Part shown: piece by piece, positions 33,901-44,300 of the stretch
Position numbering within the stretch: the first letter of the stretch is position 1
Layout: every line of letters begins with the position of its first letter
NCBI GenBank assembly: GCA_016719925.1
Contig: JADJYC010000002.1
Coordinates: 124,001 to 188,000, forward strand
Source: Crocinitomicaceae bacterium
GTDB lineage: Bacteria; Bacteroidota; Bacteroidia; Flavobacteriales_D; Crocinitomicaceae
Length of the DNA stretch: 64,000 bases
Direction: 5' to 3'
Program-made: the position numbers and the translations under genes
Notes under the pieces: generated by a model
The model's database searches: none
Seen by the model: the letters and a program-made list of their open reading frames with translations, nothing else
What the model was told of the DNA's origin: nothing

Positions 33901-33953
33901 AGAGCAATCAAAAAGGGTTTTATAAAACCGGATAATAGACGCATAAGGCGCAA
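30936..33953 (-). CDS. CotH-kinase-family lipoprotein with C-terminal beta-helix
   Basis: 1,005 residues. The lipobox LTGC follows a hydrophobic signal, so it is lipid-anchored. An N-terminal carbohydrate-binding-like sandwich (about 60-180) precedes a CotH-type domain at about 190-620, with IEIRLKGDWTDHL, HLQTRNYMHEWFMH-like blocks and the metal-site stretch RRFYYNPITTKLEIIGFD. CotH proteins are unusual secreted kinases. A right-handed beta-helix (about 740-960, strands such as GGISDSRFENTGNDCIDFSG) closes the protein. The partner and phosphate acceptor are unknown. Confidence 0.8.
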   Translation of the reverse strand: MRLMRLLSGFIKPFLIALVFVLTGCKAETGELSDAEQRYFCGAENQISDEWFSGFDDGYGTFGSGSSQTSDTVFEGSFACKLDSVQQYGMPLTLTQINEGEFFEASVWVKQPIGQSTIIAGISGKSNYTLNSGDIHQVEDSAGWSKLYLYFGIEAPADTLKLFLFASSETHYFDNFEILRHKQRPAFHDSLTSQTLRIYIPDSAMNVLSGYKKQALQQDIISDDLKEYVNGFILEKGDSIPIEIRLKGDWTDHLENGKTSYRIKTDVAYHGLTTFSIQHPQTRNYMHEWFMHKLCDIEGLLSTTYEFLPVEINGVNQGVYALEEHFDKQLLESRNRREGPIIKMDESGFWALLASGMKDSLGGSYPYYESSMITCFKEGRTEKSKTLSDQFYNSTVLLTLFKNGYPHPEEIFDLKSTARYYALMDLGNIHHSLAWHNRRFYYNPITTKLEIIGFDMIPAIEPFHQPLAISKFQFAKEAGQTDLALDYYLFANPEFRNYYTHYYNYFMSENYLDGVFSILEDEISANEKIMQLEFPNYKLDKQFYYNRAEFGLTWSKLMETKWDDFLQNEKSKTGPMLITPEFKKLETNFIQKEISVNAYLRTIDSVNYIVQLENFHLNDLTVIGYSTKKGEDTIFMLEKPISLKTYEALKPGDYAEFSLSRKPNKIHFTVANIPGAVHSKKIFPWPKPQSSHPRIELEKKFTITNPLYKISGDTLIVEKGHYTLKEIVLVPQKYVVKIEAGVNIDLINEAAIITNNSTYIEGSETDPVTITSSDTSAQGFVVLNATETIMTNVKFTNLGCLLHEGWNLTGAVTIYEGKVRLRNVEIAYNTCEDALNIFRGDFDITQLFIHNTHGDAFDADFCTGGISDSRFENTGNDCIDFSGSVAEISGIIIRNSGDKGISSGEKSTLTVNDIEIDGALTAVASKDGSILNGKNIIAKNCENGAALYKKKPEYPTSWMTLTNCTFENINKPALIERGGILMYHGIPLYGYTQFDIESMYARFEK

Positions 33954-34057
33954 AATTAATGAAAGATTGATTAATAATAAGTTGTTGGTGATTTGCTGAT
34001 TTTACTGGAAAAAGCGTTCATAATATTTTCCTAAATTTACCCCCACCAAATCCGGAG

Positions 34058-36496
34058 ATGAAAAAAGAAGATAACTCAAGCACCGAATTAAACGCCAGAA
34101 CCCGCAAAATCATTCTGATTTCAACCTGGGTGATTGCATTTTTGCCTCTGGTAATTATAATTGTCATGTTGCTTAAAGCAAACGGACATGTTCCGGATTC
34201 ACAGGCACTTGCCAATCCACCGGATAAACAGGCGTCAATTATTTATTCAGCAGATGGCGTTGAAATGGGCCGTTTCTGGAGTGTAAACCGGAAAAGTATT
34301 GATTACAATGAAATCTCACCCTATGTTATTTCTGCCCTGATTGCTACTGAAGATGAGCGATTCTATGAGCATGCAGGTGTTGACTTCTGGGGAATCGGAC
34401 GTGCGCTCTCAGGAGCAGTAACCGGAGCTGAAAGCGGGGGTGCAAGTACCATTTCACAACAGCTGGCCAAATTACTATATACCATGGAGGATACTGCCAG
34501 AGGTGGTATTGCCAAAGATAAATGGGAGCGTCTGGATCAGAAATTTGGTGAAAACATTCTTGCTGTAAGACTGGAAGCGCAGTACACAAAAGAAGAAATC
34601 ATCACCATGTACCTAAATAACTTTGACTTTTTGTACAATGCTGTAGGTATTTCATCTGCTGCGCAGGTTTATTTCAATACTACACCTGACAGTCTGAAAA
34701 TTGAAGAAGCTGCCATGCTTGTTGGTATGTGTAAAAATCCCGGCATGTATAATCCGCTTAAATTTCAGTTTAAAGTATATGAAGATTCTCCTGAAGGAAC
34801 AGAACAATATGAACTTGACAGCACAAGAGCTTACAACCGACGCAATACCGTTTTGAATCAATGGCTGAAAAACAGCGAATCCGGAAATGAACATTTACCG
34901 GTAAAAATTACCCGCAGTCAATATGATTCTCTTTGTAAACTTCCAATAGTAGTAGATTATCAGATTGTCGATCACAAAGAAGGAATTGCACCGCATTTCA
35001 GAGAAGTACTCCGTGACGAACTACAGAACAAGTTTGCCGAAAAAAATGAAGACGGTACTTATAAATATCATAAGCCTGACGGATCTCCATACAACATTTA
35101 TCTTGACGGATTAAGAATTTATACAACCATAGATTCACGCATGCAGGAATATGCAGAGTATGCTGTGCAGGAACATATGGAAACAACACTACAGGCAGAG
35201 TTTGACAAAAACAATGCAAAATATAAAGAACGCGCTCCGTTCAGCAATTATGTCGGATCTGAAAAAGTAACAGATGAGCAGATTGATGCGATTATGAAAA
35301 AAGGAATGAGAAATTCCGATCGTTATAAAGAAGCTAAGAAACAAGGTTTATCTGATTCTGAAATTGAGAAGATTTTTAATACACCGGTTGCGATGCGTGT
35401 ATTTTCATATCAGGGAGATTTTGATACCATCATGTCACCCATGGATTCAATCAGATATTATAAAGGAATACTGCAGGCAGGTTTGATGTCAATGGATCCG
35501 AAAACGGGTTTTGTCAAAGCCTGGGTAGGTGGTCCGGATTTTAATCATTTCTCCTATGATCACGTAAAACAAGCAAAGAGACAAGTTGGTTCAACCATAA
35601 AACCATTTGTTTACGCCGCAGCAATTTACATGGGAGTGATTGATCCTTGTGAAGCATTTTCTGACATGGATTATTGTATCGATGTTCCTGTTAGCCCAAC
35701 TAAATTTAAATCATGGTGTCCGGCAACGGGTACAAAAAATTCAGGTCAGTTAATTACAGCAGAATGCGGTTTGGCTGGTTCATTAAATAATATCACGGTT
35801 GCTGTCATGAAAAAAATGGGGTCCAGTTCAGGACCAGCAGCAATGGATAAGCTGCTAAAAAATGTCGGAATCAATTTGAAACCGGAAGAAGTAGTTCCTG
35901 CAATGTGCTTAGGACCAATGGATCTTTCTCTTTATACGATGGTTGGTGCACACAGCACCTGGGCAAATAAAGGACTTTTTATAAAGCCGATTTATATTAT
36001 GCGTGTGGAAGACAGAAACGGAAATATCATTGTTGATCTGGAATACGAAATTAAGGAAGCCATGCCTGAAAATCTTGCTTACACCATGGTGACAATGATG
36101 AAAAAAGTTATTACCAGTGCGCACAATCCATATAACGGACAAGGATATGGAACAAGCGGAAGTTTAAGAAGCAGTCAGCCCTGGGGTGGAATCACAGCGC
36201 CTACGGCCGGCAAAACAGGAACAACAAACAGTGCCGCAGATGGATGGTTCATGGGCCTTACTCCGGATCTTGTTACCGGCGTTTGGGTAGGTGCTGATGA
36301 TAAACAAATTCACTTCAGTTCATACCCATGGGGACAAGGTGCACGAATGGCATTACCTATTTATGGATATTATATGCAGAAAGTGTACGGAGATAAATCG
36401 CTGGAAATTTCCAAAGATGATTTTGAAGCACCAGCTCAATACGACAATTCCATTTTTAATTGTACCAAATCAGAAAATCAAGGTTCACCGCTATAA
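34058..36496 (+). CDS. Penicillin-binding protein 1A, bifunctional transglycosylase/transpeptidase
   Basis: 812 residues. Cytoplasmic tail, one transmembrane segment (about 24-45), glycosyltransferase-51 domain with catalytic Glu98 in EDERFYEHAG and QQLAKLLY, and a transpeptidase domain with active Ser512 in STIK, S575-L-N577 and K719-T-G. It polymerises and cross-links peptidoglycan on the periplasmic face. All motifs are intact. The next genes (a CoA-transferase) begin 10 bases later, apparently unrelated in function. Confidence 0.93.
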   Translation: MKKEDNSSTELNARTRKIILISTWVIAFLPLVIIIVMLLKANGHVPDSQALANPPDKQASIIYSADGVEMGRFWSVNRKSIDYNEISPYVISALIATEDERFYEHAGVDFWGIGRALSGAVTGAESGGASTISQQLAKLLYTMEDTARGGIAKDKWERLDQKFGENILAVRLEAQYTKEEIITMYLNNFDFLYNAVGISSAAQVYFNTTPDSLKIEEAAMLVGMCKNPGMYNPLKFQFKVYEDSPEGTEQYELDSTRAYNRRNTVLNQWLKNSESGNEHLPVKITRSQYDSLCKLPIVVDYQIVDHKEGIAPHFREVLRDELQNKFAEKNEDGTYKYHKPDGSPYNIYLDGLRIYTTIDSRMQEYAEYAVQEHMETTLQAEFDKNNAKYKERAPFSNYVGSEKVTDEQIDAIMKKGMRNSDRYKEAKKQGLSDSEIEKIFNTPVAMRVFSYQGDFDTIMSPMDSIRYYKGILQAGLMSMDPKTGFVKAWVGGPDFNHFSYDHVKQAKRQVGSTIKPFVYAAAIYMGVIDPCEAFSDMDYCIDVPVSPTKFKSWCPATGTKNSGQLITAECGLAGSLNNITVAVMKKMGSSSGPAAMDKLLKNVGINLKPEEVVPAMCLGPMDLSLYTMVGAHSTWANKGLFIKPIYIMRVEDRNGNIIVDLEYEIKEAMPENLAYTMVTMMKKVITSAHNPYNGQGYGTSGSLRSSQPWGGITAPTAGKTGTTNSAADGWFMGLTPDLVTGVWVGADDKQIHFSSYPWGQGARMALPIYGYYMQKVYGDKSLEISKDDFEAPAQYDNSIFNCTKSENQGSPL

Positions 36497-36505
36497 AATC
36501 AGATT

Positions 36506-37204
36506 ATGAATAAAGTTGTAAAAAACGCTGAAGAGGCTTGTGCCGGAATAAAAGATAATATGACACTGATGCTGGGTGGATTTGGATTGTGCGGAATTCC
36601 GGAAAACAGCATTGCACAACTGGTTAAAATGGGTGTAAAAAATTTGACCTGCATTTCAAATAACGCAGGTGTGGATGATTTTGGACTTGGATTATTACTT
36701 CAGACTAAACAGATAAAAAAAATGATCTCATCTTATGTTGGGGAGAATGCAGAATTTGAAAGACAAATGCTGAGCGGTGAACTGGAGGTAGATCTGATTC
36801 CTCAGGGATCACTTGCTGAAAGATGCCGTGCAGGTGGAGCAGGAATTCCGGCATTCTATACACCTGCAGGATACGGAACTGAAATTGCAGAAGGAAAAGA
36901 AGTAAAAATATTCAATGGAAAACCACACATTATTGAAATGGCTTTGACGGCAGATTTTGCAATTGTCAAAGCATGGAAAGGAGATACTGAAGGAAATTTA
37001 ATTTTTAAATCAACCGCACGAAATTTCAATCCGATGATGGCAATGGCAGGTAAGATCACCATAGCTGAGGTTGAAGAATTAGTGCCTGCTGGAGAACTTG
37101 ACCCAAACTTTATACACACCCCCGGAATTTTTGTTCAGCGCATTTTCAAGGGAGACAAATTTGAAAAGCGCATTGAACAAAGAACGGTAAGGAAAAAAAA
37201 TTAG
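36506..37204 (+). CDS. scoA: 3-oxoacid CoA-transferase, subunit A
   Basis: 232 residues with the family start GGFGLCGIPENSI and the block AGYGTEIAEGKEV. With ScoB it moves CoA from succinyl-CoA to acetoacetate. ScoB is 258 bases downstream, separated by a small gene. Probably one operon with PBP1A upstream, though an internal promoter may exist. Confidence 0.9.
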   Translation: MNKVVKNAEEACAGIKDNMTLMLGGFGLCGIPENSIAQLVKMGVKNLTCISNNAGVDDFGLGLLLQTKQIKKMISSYVGENAEFERQMLSGELEVDLIPQGSLAERCRAGGAGIPAFYTPAGYGTEIAEGKEVKIFNGKPHIIEMALTADFAIVKAWKGDTEGNLIFKSTARNFNPMMAMAGKITIAEVEELVPAGELDPNFIHTPGIFVQRIFKGDKFEKRIEQRTVRKKN

Positions 37205-37206
37205 TT

Positions 37207-37458
37207 ATGGCGAAAGGAATTACTCAGCGTGCTGCTGTACCAGCTCATATTTTCGAATCTATGCTGAGAAGCGCAATGAATTCAGAAGGTGATTTGAGTG
37301 TTTGGAAAGATGAATTACTCCACTGGGATTATACAGCTGCTCAGCTGGATCAGTTTGAATCAGCATTAAAGGAAGGGGCAAAACAAAAATCATTTGCCAC
37401 CAATGCAAAAGAGGCTATTGAATTTATTGAAACTAAAATCAGAAACCGTAAAGATTAA
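37207..37458 (+). CDS. Small protein between the CoA-transferase subunits, unknown function
   Basis: 83 residues, highly acidic and helical in feel, with no recognised domain. It starts 3 bases after scoA and stops 4 bases before scoB, so it is co-transcribed with both. A helper, assembly or regulatory factor for the transferase is possible but not shown. The spacing and lack of stop codons argue that it is a real gene. Confidence 0.65.
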   Translation: MAKGITQRAAVPAHIFESMLRSAMNSEGDLSVWKDELLHWDYTAAQLDQFESALKEGAKQKSFATNAKEAIEFIETKIRNRKD

Positions 37459-37461
37459 AAT

Positions 37462-38118
37462 ATGGCACTTGATAAAGTTGGTATTGCAAAACGCATTGCG
37501 CAGGAACTGAAAGACGGATGGTATGTTAATCTGGGAATCGGAATTCCTACGCTGGTTGCAAATTATGTTCCTGATGGAATTGCGGTAGAGTTTCAATCAG
37601 AAAACGGAATACTTGGAATGGGGCCATTTCCTTTTGAAGGAGAAGAGGATGCTGATCTTATTAATGCAGGTAAACAAACTGTCACATTAAAAAAAGGCGC
37701 GGCTATTTTTGACTCGGCTACATCTTTTGCAATGATTCGCGGTAAACACGTTCAGCTCACTGTTTTGGGTGCCATGGAAGTTGCACAGAACGGAGATATT
37801 GCAAACTGGAAAATTCCCGGCAAAATGGTAAAGGGAATGGGAGGCGCAATGGATCTTGTAGCATCTGCTGAAAATATTATTGTGGCAATGATGCACACCA
37901 ATACAAAAGGTGAATCAAAAATTCTCAAAAAATGTACGCTTCCTCTGACAGGTGTAGCATGTGTTACACGTGTTGTGACAGATCTTGCAGTGCTTGAAAT
38001 TAAAGACAATAAATTTCATCTCATAGAAAGAGCTCCGGGAGTCACTGTTGATGAAATAAAAAAAGCAACGGAAGGAGATCTGGTTGTTCCGGAATTTGTA
38101 GCTGAAATGAAATTATAA
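37462..38118 (+). CDS. scoB: 3-oxoacid CoA-transferase, subunit B
   Basis: 218 residues. The catalytic glutamate is in EFQSENGILGMGP (the SENG motif), forming the enzyme-CoA thioester. GIPTLVANYVPDG and CTLPLTGVACVTRVVTDLAV are typical. Acts as heterodimer with ScoA in ketone-body or acetoacetate metabolism. It is followed by a FAD oxidoreductase after 6 bases. Confidence 0.92.
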   Translation: MALDKVGIAKRIAQELKDGWYVNLGIGIPTLVANYVPDGIAVEFQSENGILGMGPFPFEGEEDADLINAGKQTVTLKKGAAIFDSATSFAMIRGKHVQLTVLGAMEVAQNGDIANWKIPGKMVKGMGGAMDLVASAENIIVAMMHTNTKGESKILKKCTLPLTGVACVTRVVTDLAVLEIKDNKFHLIERAPGVTVDEIKKATEGDLVVPEFVAEMKL

Positions 38119-38124
38119 TTTCCC

Positions 38125-39553
38125 TTGACGAAAAAAAAAATAGCCGTCATTGGTGCTGGTCCTGCCGGTATTACTGCTGCCTATCAGCTTACCAAAGCTG
38201 GTTTTGAAGTTCATGTATATGAAGCCTCTGACGGTGTCGGCGGCTTGTCAAAAACAATTGACCTCTGGAATCAGAAAGTAGATTTAGGTCCGCACCGTTT
38301 TTTCAGCAACGACAGCAAAGTAAATAAAGTATGGCTGGAAGTAGTTGGTAAAGACTATAAAATGGTAGATCGTTTGACGCGTATTTATTACAAGAAAAAA
38401 TTCTACTACTATCCGCTTAAGCCATTTGACGCACTTTTTAAACTTGGAATTGGAACAGCTTTTGTGTGTGATGAGTTATTTCAAACAACGCATTGCACCT
38501 ACAAAACAGGATGGATCTTTCGAAACATGGGTGATAGGCAGATTTGGTTTCAGACTTTACTCCATCTTCTTTAAAACTTACAGTGAAAAACTCTGGGGAA
38601 TTTCCTGCAAAGAACTGGATGAAGATTTTGCCGCTCAGCGGATTAAAAAATTATCTCTTTTTGAAGCGGTAAAAAATGCACTCTTTAAAAGCAAAAAAAA
38701 CAAACACAAAACACTCGTTGATCAGTTTGCCTACCCAATTGGCGGAACAGGTATGGTCTATGAACGGATGAAAGAATTTATTGAAAAAAACGGAGGACAA
38801 GTTTATCTGAATACACCCGTTGAAAAAGTTATTTCAGAAAATAACACTGCAATCTCCATTCAAAAAAAATCCGGTGAAGTCATTGAATATGATCACATGA
38901 TTTCATCAATGCCAATAACACATCTGGTAAAAAATCTGACAGATGTACCTCACCAGGTAATTGAAGCAAACTCAAATCTTAAATTCAGAAATACCATTCT
39001 GGTTTATCTGAAACTGGAAGGACAGAATATTTTTCCGGATAACTGGCTTTACGTGCATGCATCTGATCTTGAAATGGGACGAGTGACCAATTTCAGCAAC
39101 TGGGTTCCTGAAATCAATAACAATGAAAAATCAACCATTGTAGCTTTGGAATACTGGAGTTATGATGATGATGTAATCTGGAAAAAATCAGATCAGGATC
39201 TGATTGAGCTGGCAAAATCAGAAATGACAAAAACTGGTTTGATAAAGGGAATTGAAGTAAGTGCAGGTCACGTTGTAAAAATACCAAAATGCTATCCGGT
39301 TTATCAGCGCGGATATAAAGAACCATTGCAAATAGTTGAGAATTATCTTTCAGGTGTCAGAAATTTATCCGTAATTGGCAGATACGGAGCGTTTAAATAC
39401 AACAATCAGGATCACAGCATTCTGATGGGAGTCATGGCCGCTGAAAATATTACATCCGGTACAAATCATAATTTGTGGTCAATCAATACAGACTATGAAG
39501 AGTATCAGGAAAAATCAACGATCACCGCATCCGGTTTAAGTGTTGGTGAATGA
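38125..39553 (+). CDS. FAD-dependent amine-oxidase-like oxidoreductase (frameshifted)
   Basis: About 475 residues. TTG start at 38125. The N-terminal FAD-binding motif is GAGPAGITAAYQL followed by YEASDGVGG. The sequence resembles the UDP-galactopyranose mutase/protoporphyrinogen-oxidase-like group (RFFSNDSKVNKVWLEVV, IGRYGAFKYNNQDHSILMGV). The frame breaks near 38460 in a TGTGTG run, splitting it into 38125-38574 and about 38465-39553. Substrate unknown; it may act on a lipid- or sugar-linked compound because the next gene is a polytopic membrane protein. The ends of the two genes overlap by 4 bases. Confidence 0.75.
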
Positions 39554-41188
39554 ATTTTTTTAAACAAAACAAATATCACCTGATTGGCATTTCTGCCATC
39601 GTAGTTTTGTTTTTTATATCGGTTTCCATTCGTCAGGAAAATTTTTCAGTACCTCTTTCAAGACATCATGAATGGATCACTGCACACACTTTAATTACCT
39701 GTGAAATCTGGGAAAAAAACGGCGGCCCCTCTGCTTACCATTTCAGTCCGGTTTACACCTACCCTGGTGAGGGCAACATACGGCGTAAAATGCTGGGTGG
39801 CGTAGTAGATGATAAAGGAGAAGTGTATTATGTTTCTTATCCGCCGTTTTCATTTTTGTTTGCCTACTAACTACAAAATTTTTGGCGGACCAAACACACA
39901 GTCAATCCGTAACCTGAATTTAGTCATTCATTTTTTCTGTACAATTCTTCTCTATCTGATTGCGGTAAGTTTGAAATCATCCGAACAAAAAAATCAGATT
40001 TCCATTGCAGGATTAACGGCCTCATTCCTTTATTTATTCGCCTGCGGTAATTTATGGATGCACGGTAATTTATATTTCGCAGATATGCTGGTACAACTTT
40101 TTGTGATTGCATCAATCTATCTCATTGTGCGTTTTGTAAAAAAACAATATCAGCATGAATGGATCATTTTATCTCTTTTGACTCTTACATTCTTTCTGGC
40201 AACATATACTGAATGGCTCGGACTTTTTCTCGCATTTTTTTCAGGATTATTCTTCTTCATTTTCTGGATTATCAAACGCAGCAAAAGATATCTTAAAGCA
40301 TTTTTACTAACGGCACTGGCAGCATCTCTTGCTCTGGTTACAACAATTACACAATATTCATCAATTGCCGGCTGGGATAAACTGAAAGCAGTTTCTATGA
40401 ATAAATACGGTGAGCGAAGCGGTCATCAGGCAGCTGAAGAAACGCCAAACCGGTTTTCAATTGACAATCATGAGGCATTTGATTTTATGATTGGCCGATT
40501 AGATGATTTCTATAAAATGCCTGAAAATTTTGTCGGAATCTTTGGAATACTTTTTTTAGTCACAGTTCTTATTCCAAATGCAAGACGAAGAATTGAAAAT
40601 GCCGGAGCAGGCGGTTTGATTGTCGGACTCATTGCATTTTCAGTTTTGCTGCACTATTATTTGTTTTTCAATTTTAACTCATTGCATGATTTTTCTTCAC
40701 TTAAAACCGGATTCCTTTTAATTCTAGCAACGCTCGTTTTTATTTCTCTGATTGAATCAGCATTGAGTATTAATTTCAGATTGATTGTTTTTGTATTGGC
40801 AGTTTATCTTTCTGTTGACAAAGGAATTGAAAGTGTTGAATCCTATAAGGAGACTTTCCCGCTTTCAGAGGTTGACTGGAACCGCATTGCAACCGGAAAA
40901 GCCATGCGTGAACACGGAAGAAAAGACGCGGCCATTTACATGAATATATCCTCAAATCCCGAATTAGTGCTGGAAGCAGGTCACAATGTGTTTCCATTAA
41001 AAGATACAGCGGATATCAGAACCAGTATGGAGTTTTTTGGAAACAGTCAGGCACAATATTACCACCATCAGGGCTCACAGCTGGAGTATATTCTCGAATA
41101 TGAACTGATTGACAATCAATTCAGGCTGCTTGGCCGCACAGGCATTATGAACGGCACCAACACCACCGGCAGAGCCCATCAGAAATAA
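39550..41188 (+). CDS. Polytopic membrane protein, glycosyltransferase-39-like (frameshifted)
   Basis: About 545 residues, with at least nine hydrophobic segments. The N-terminal part, with a single first membrane helix (ISAIVVLFFISVSI) and RHHEWITAHTL, fits the acidic-loop layout of dolichyl-type GT-39/ArnT-like transferases, but the key D/E pairs are not clear. Near 39866 a frame break (TACTAACTAC) divides 39550-39870 from about 39865-41188. Possibly a lipid-linked-sugar enzyme working with the adjacent FAD protein; both claims are inference. Confidence 0.6.
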
Positions 41189-41239
41189 AACGACTGAACT
41201 TTCTGTTCCCCCGGCTGTACTGACACCTGACAAAAGTCT

Positions 41240-41270
41240 TTTGTTCTCAAAGATTTAGGTACTATCTTTG
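41240..41270 (+). promoter_or_regulatory. Bacteroidota-type promoter of the WD40-caspase gene
   Basis: TTTG at 41240-41243, a 19-base spacer, and TATCTTTG at 41263-41270: a full match to the -33/-7 consensus. The predicted transcription start is about 41277, giving a leader of about 29 bases before the ATG at 41306. Confidence 0.65.
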
Positions 41271-41305
41271 TATGCAGAAAACTGCCTGCTAAAATTCTGT
41301 CTACT

Positions 41306-44300
41306 ATGCGTTCTTCTTTATTTTTCTTCACATTACTTTTTTTGAGCCTGATATCTTTTACTCAGGAAATTGAAGTTATCACCCAGGAAAAAATTCAGGG
41401 TGTAATCACACTCATTTCTTACAGCCCCGACGGAACATTAATTGCATCCGGATCTGCAAAAGAAAATTCAGTAAAAATCTGGGACATCAATTCAGGAAAA
41501 ATTATTGGCAAACTGGAAGGACATGATGCCGCTACAACCGCTATTGGATTTAATAAAGACGGAACCTTGCTCTTCACTTCTGCAAAAGATGACAAAGCGA
41601 TGGTGTGGGATATTGTGAACTGGAAGCTGGTAGATTCAATCAATATCGGTGAACCTGTTTCAGAATTTGTTTGTTCTGCAACAGATCCTTCTCTGATTTA
41701 TGCTTCAACAACCGGTGGTAAAGTTCTTAAATGGAATCTGAATGATTTTCAGCATCCGGAAACATTATTCAAAGACGAAATGCCAATCATGAAAATTGAT
41801 GTTTCTACAACACATATTGTTGCGGGGACCAGCGGCGGAAAAGTAATTTTGTATTCGCTTGGATCAGGTCAGATTGAAAAGGCAGAAAAAATTCACTTAG
41901 CGTCTATCAAGGGATTAAAGTTTTTCAATAACGGACAAGGACTGATTTCAACCGGTGGCGGCGGACTTGTGCATTTATGGAACATCAATGATTTATCTGA
42001 AAGCAAACATTTCACTGCATCAGCCACACCAATAGTTGCTTTTGACGCCAACGTTGCAAAAAACAGATTTGTCACTGCATCACAGAATAAAGAAATGAAA
42101 GTCTGGGATTTTGAAGGCAATCTTATTTTTGAGTTCAAAGGAAGAACAGATGAAAATGAATCTTCTGAAATGGTCAATGCACTGACTATTTCTCCTGACG
42201 GGAGCACAGTTGCGAGTACAGGATTCAGAAGAACACAATCACAAAAATCACGCGCAAATGACAATGTAATAAGGGTGTGGGATATGAACAGAGGTTCTCT
42301 TTTGAAAACACTTGGCGGTTCAGTAAATCCAATTCACACATTTGATTTTCACCCGGTAAATAATGAAGTTGTTACGCTGGGTGATGACCGTACTTTGACA
42401 TTCTGGGATTTTAATCTGGCTGAACGTTACGGACAATTTCAGCTGGTGGAACCAAAAAGAGAAATTCCGCCAAGAAGATTAAATTTTTCAAATGTTACCA
42501 AAGATCCTATAGGAAAAATCAAACGAATAAAAAGCGGAGCTATTATAGGAGATATAACCGGAGGAATTAAAAATACCGGTAAAGAAGTTGGTACAGCAGT
42601 GATAAAAAGAAGTTTTTCTGACCGCGAGATTATTAAATATTCTTCGAAAGGAACTTTTCTGATTACGAAACTGAACGGAGATGAAATCAGATTATACGAA
42701 TTTGAAAACAGAAAACCGGTTTACAAAAGAGCACTTTGGTCCTATCAGATGAACATCAATCAGATGCTTACTTCACCGGATGAAAAATATCTTGCAGTGC
42801 TTGGTTCGGGAGATACTGCGGTTTCTATTATCAGTCTGGAAACATTTGAATTCGTTGATAAGTTGGCGACACCAGGACCAGATGCAACAAGATTAAAATA
42901 TGTCTTTGAAGCAAATTCACTGGCATTTTCACCGGACGGAAAATTTCTTGCTGTTTGTTTCAATACCAGTAAAACGTATGTTTTTAATGTAGGTACATGG
43001 ACGCTTGCGTACGAAAATATTCTGCCGGATAATTTAGGTTACTCAAGAGGCGCGTTTGTAAATTTTTCTGCTGACGGAAAGTACATGGTAGTAAATTCTA
43101 TGTTGGGAGTAAAAAAATACAATACGGCAACATTCAGTCCGCTTGAAGCGGAAAAGCTTCAGATCAATGGCCATTCAGCACCCATGGATAAACCAAGTGA
43201 TTATGCCATCACCATTTTTGATGATCATATTTATTATGAAAATCTTTTCACCAAATCTGTAGTAAAGGGAATTCATGTTTCGCCAAAACAAATCACACAT
43301 ATTTCCATGAGCCCGAAAGGGAAATTAGGAATTACTTTTAAAAGCGGGCAATTTATGATTGTAGATCCATCCAACGGAGCTGAAGACTTAATGATGGTTG
43401 CAGACGGTGAAAATTATATTATGAAAACGGATGAGAATTATTACAAAGTTTCCAAAGAAGGCTATGATCTGGTAACATTCCGGATTGGAAACAGGGCTTA
43501 TCCGTTTGAACAATTTGACGCTGTTTTCAACCGGCCTGATTTGGTTCTGAAAAAAATGGATTGTACAGATACAGCACTCATGACGTTATATGAACTGGCT
43601 TATCAGAAACGAATTAAAAAACTGGGACTCCAGCCAAACACAAAAGTTTCACTCACAGATATTCCAACAATTAAAATCACTAATACGCTTGCTATTCCGG
43701 CAGTAACTGAAAAGTCCTCCGTATCGGCATCACTTGAAATGGCAGACAATAAAGGATTGGTTTCTTATAATGTTTATGTCAATAATGTTCCGCTTTATGG
43801 TAAGAAAGGAAAAATCATTGCAAACAAAACAACACTCAAGGCAACAGAAGAAATTTATCTGGCGCATGGTTTGAATAAAATTCAGATTTCGTGCAGAAAT
43901 TCTGCCGGATATGAAAGTCTGATGCAAACAGTGTATGTTGAAAAAACCGGTGTCCAGCCTAAAAAAGATTTGTATGTAATTACAATTGGAACATCTGAAT
44001 ATAAAGACAGCCGTTATAACCTCAATTATGCTGTAAAAGATGCACAGGATCTGGTTGCGCTGATGTCAACAAATCCAAACGGAATATACAGCTCAGTAAA
44101 AACAAAATCACTCTTTAATCAGGATGTAACTTCAACCAATGTGGAGGCATTGAAAACTTTTCTTTCAACGTCAAAACCGGATGATGTAATTATGGTTTTT
44201 GTTGCCGGTCATGGCGTATTGGATAACAATTTCGATTATTATTTTGGTACACATGATATGGATTTTTCCAATCCTTCAGGAAAAGGACTTGCCTATGAAA

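Noticed and set aside
41893..42264. Minus-strand open frame of 123 codons in the WD40 region
   Set aside because: It is a shadow of the repeat-rich plus-strand gene with no start context or family match.
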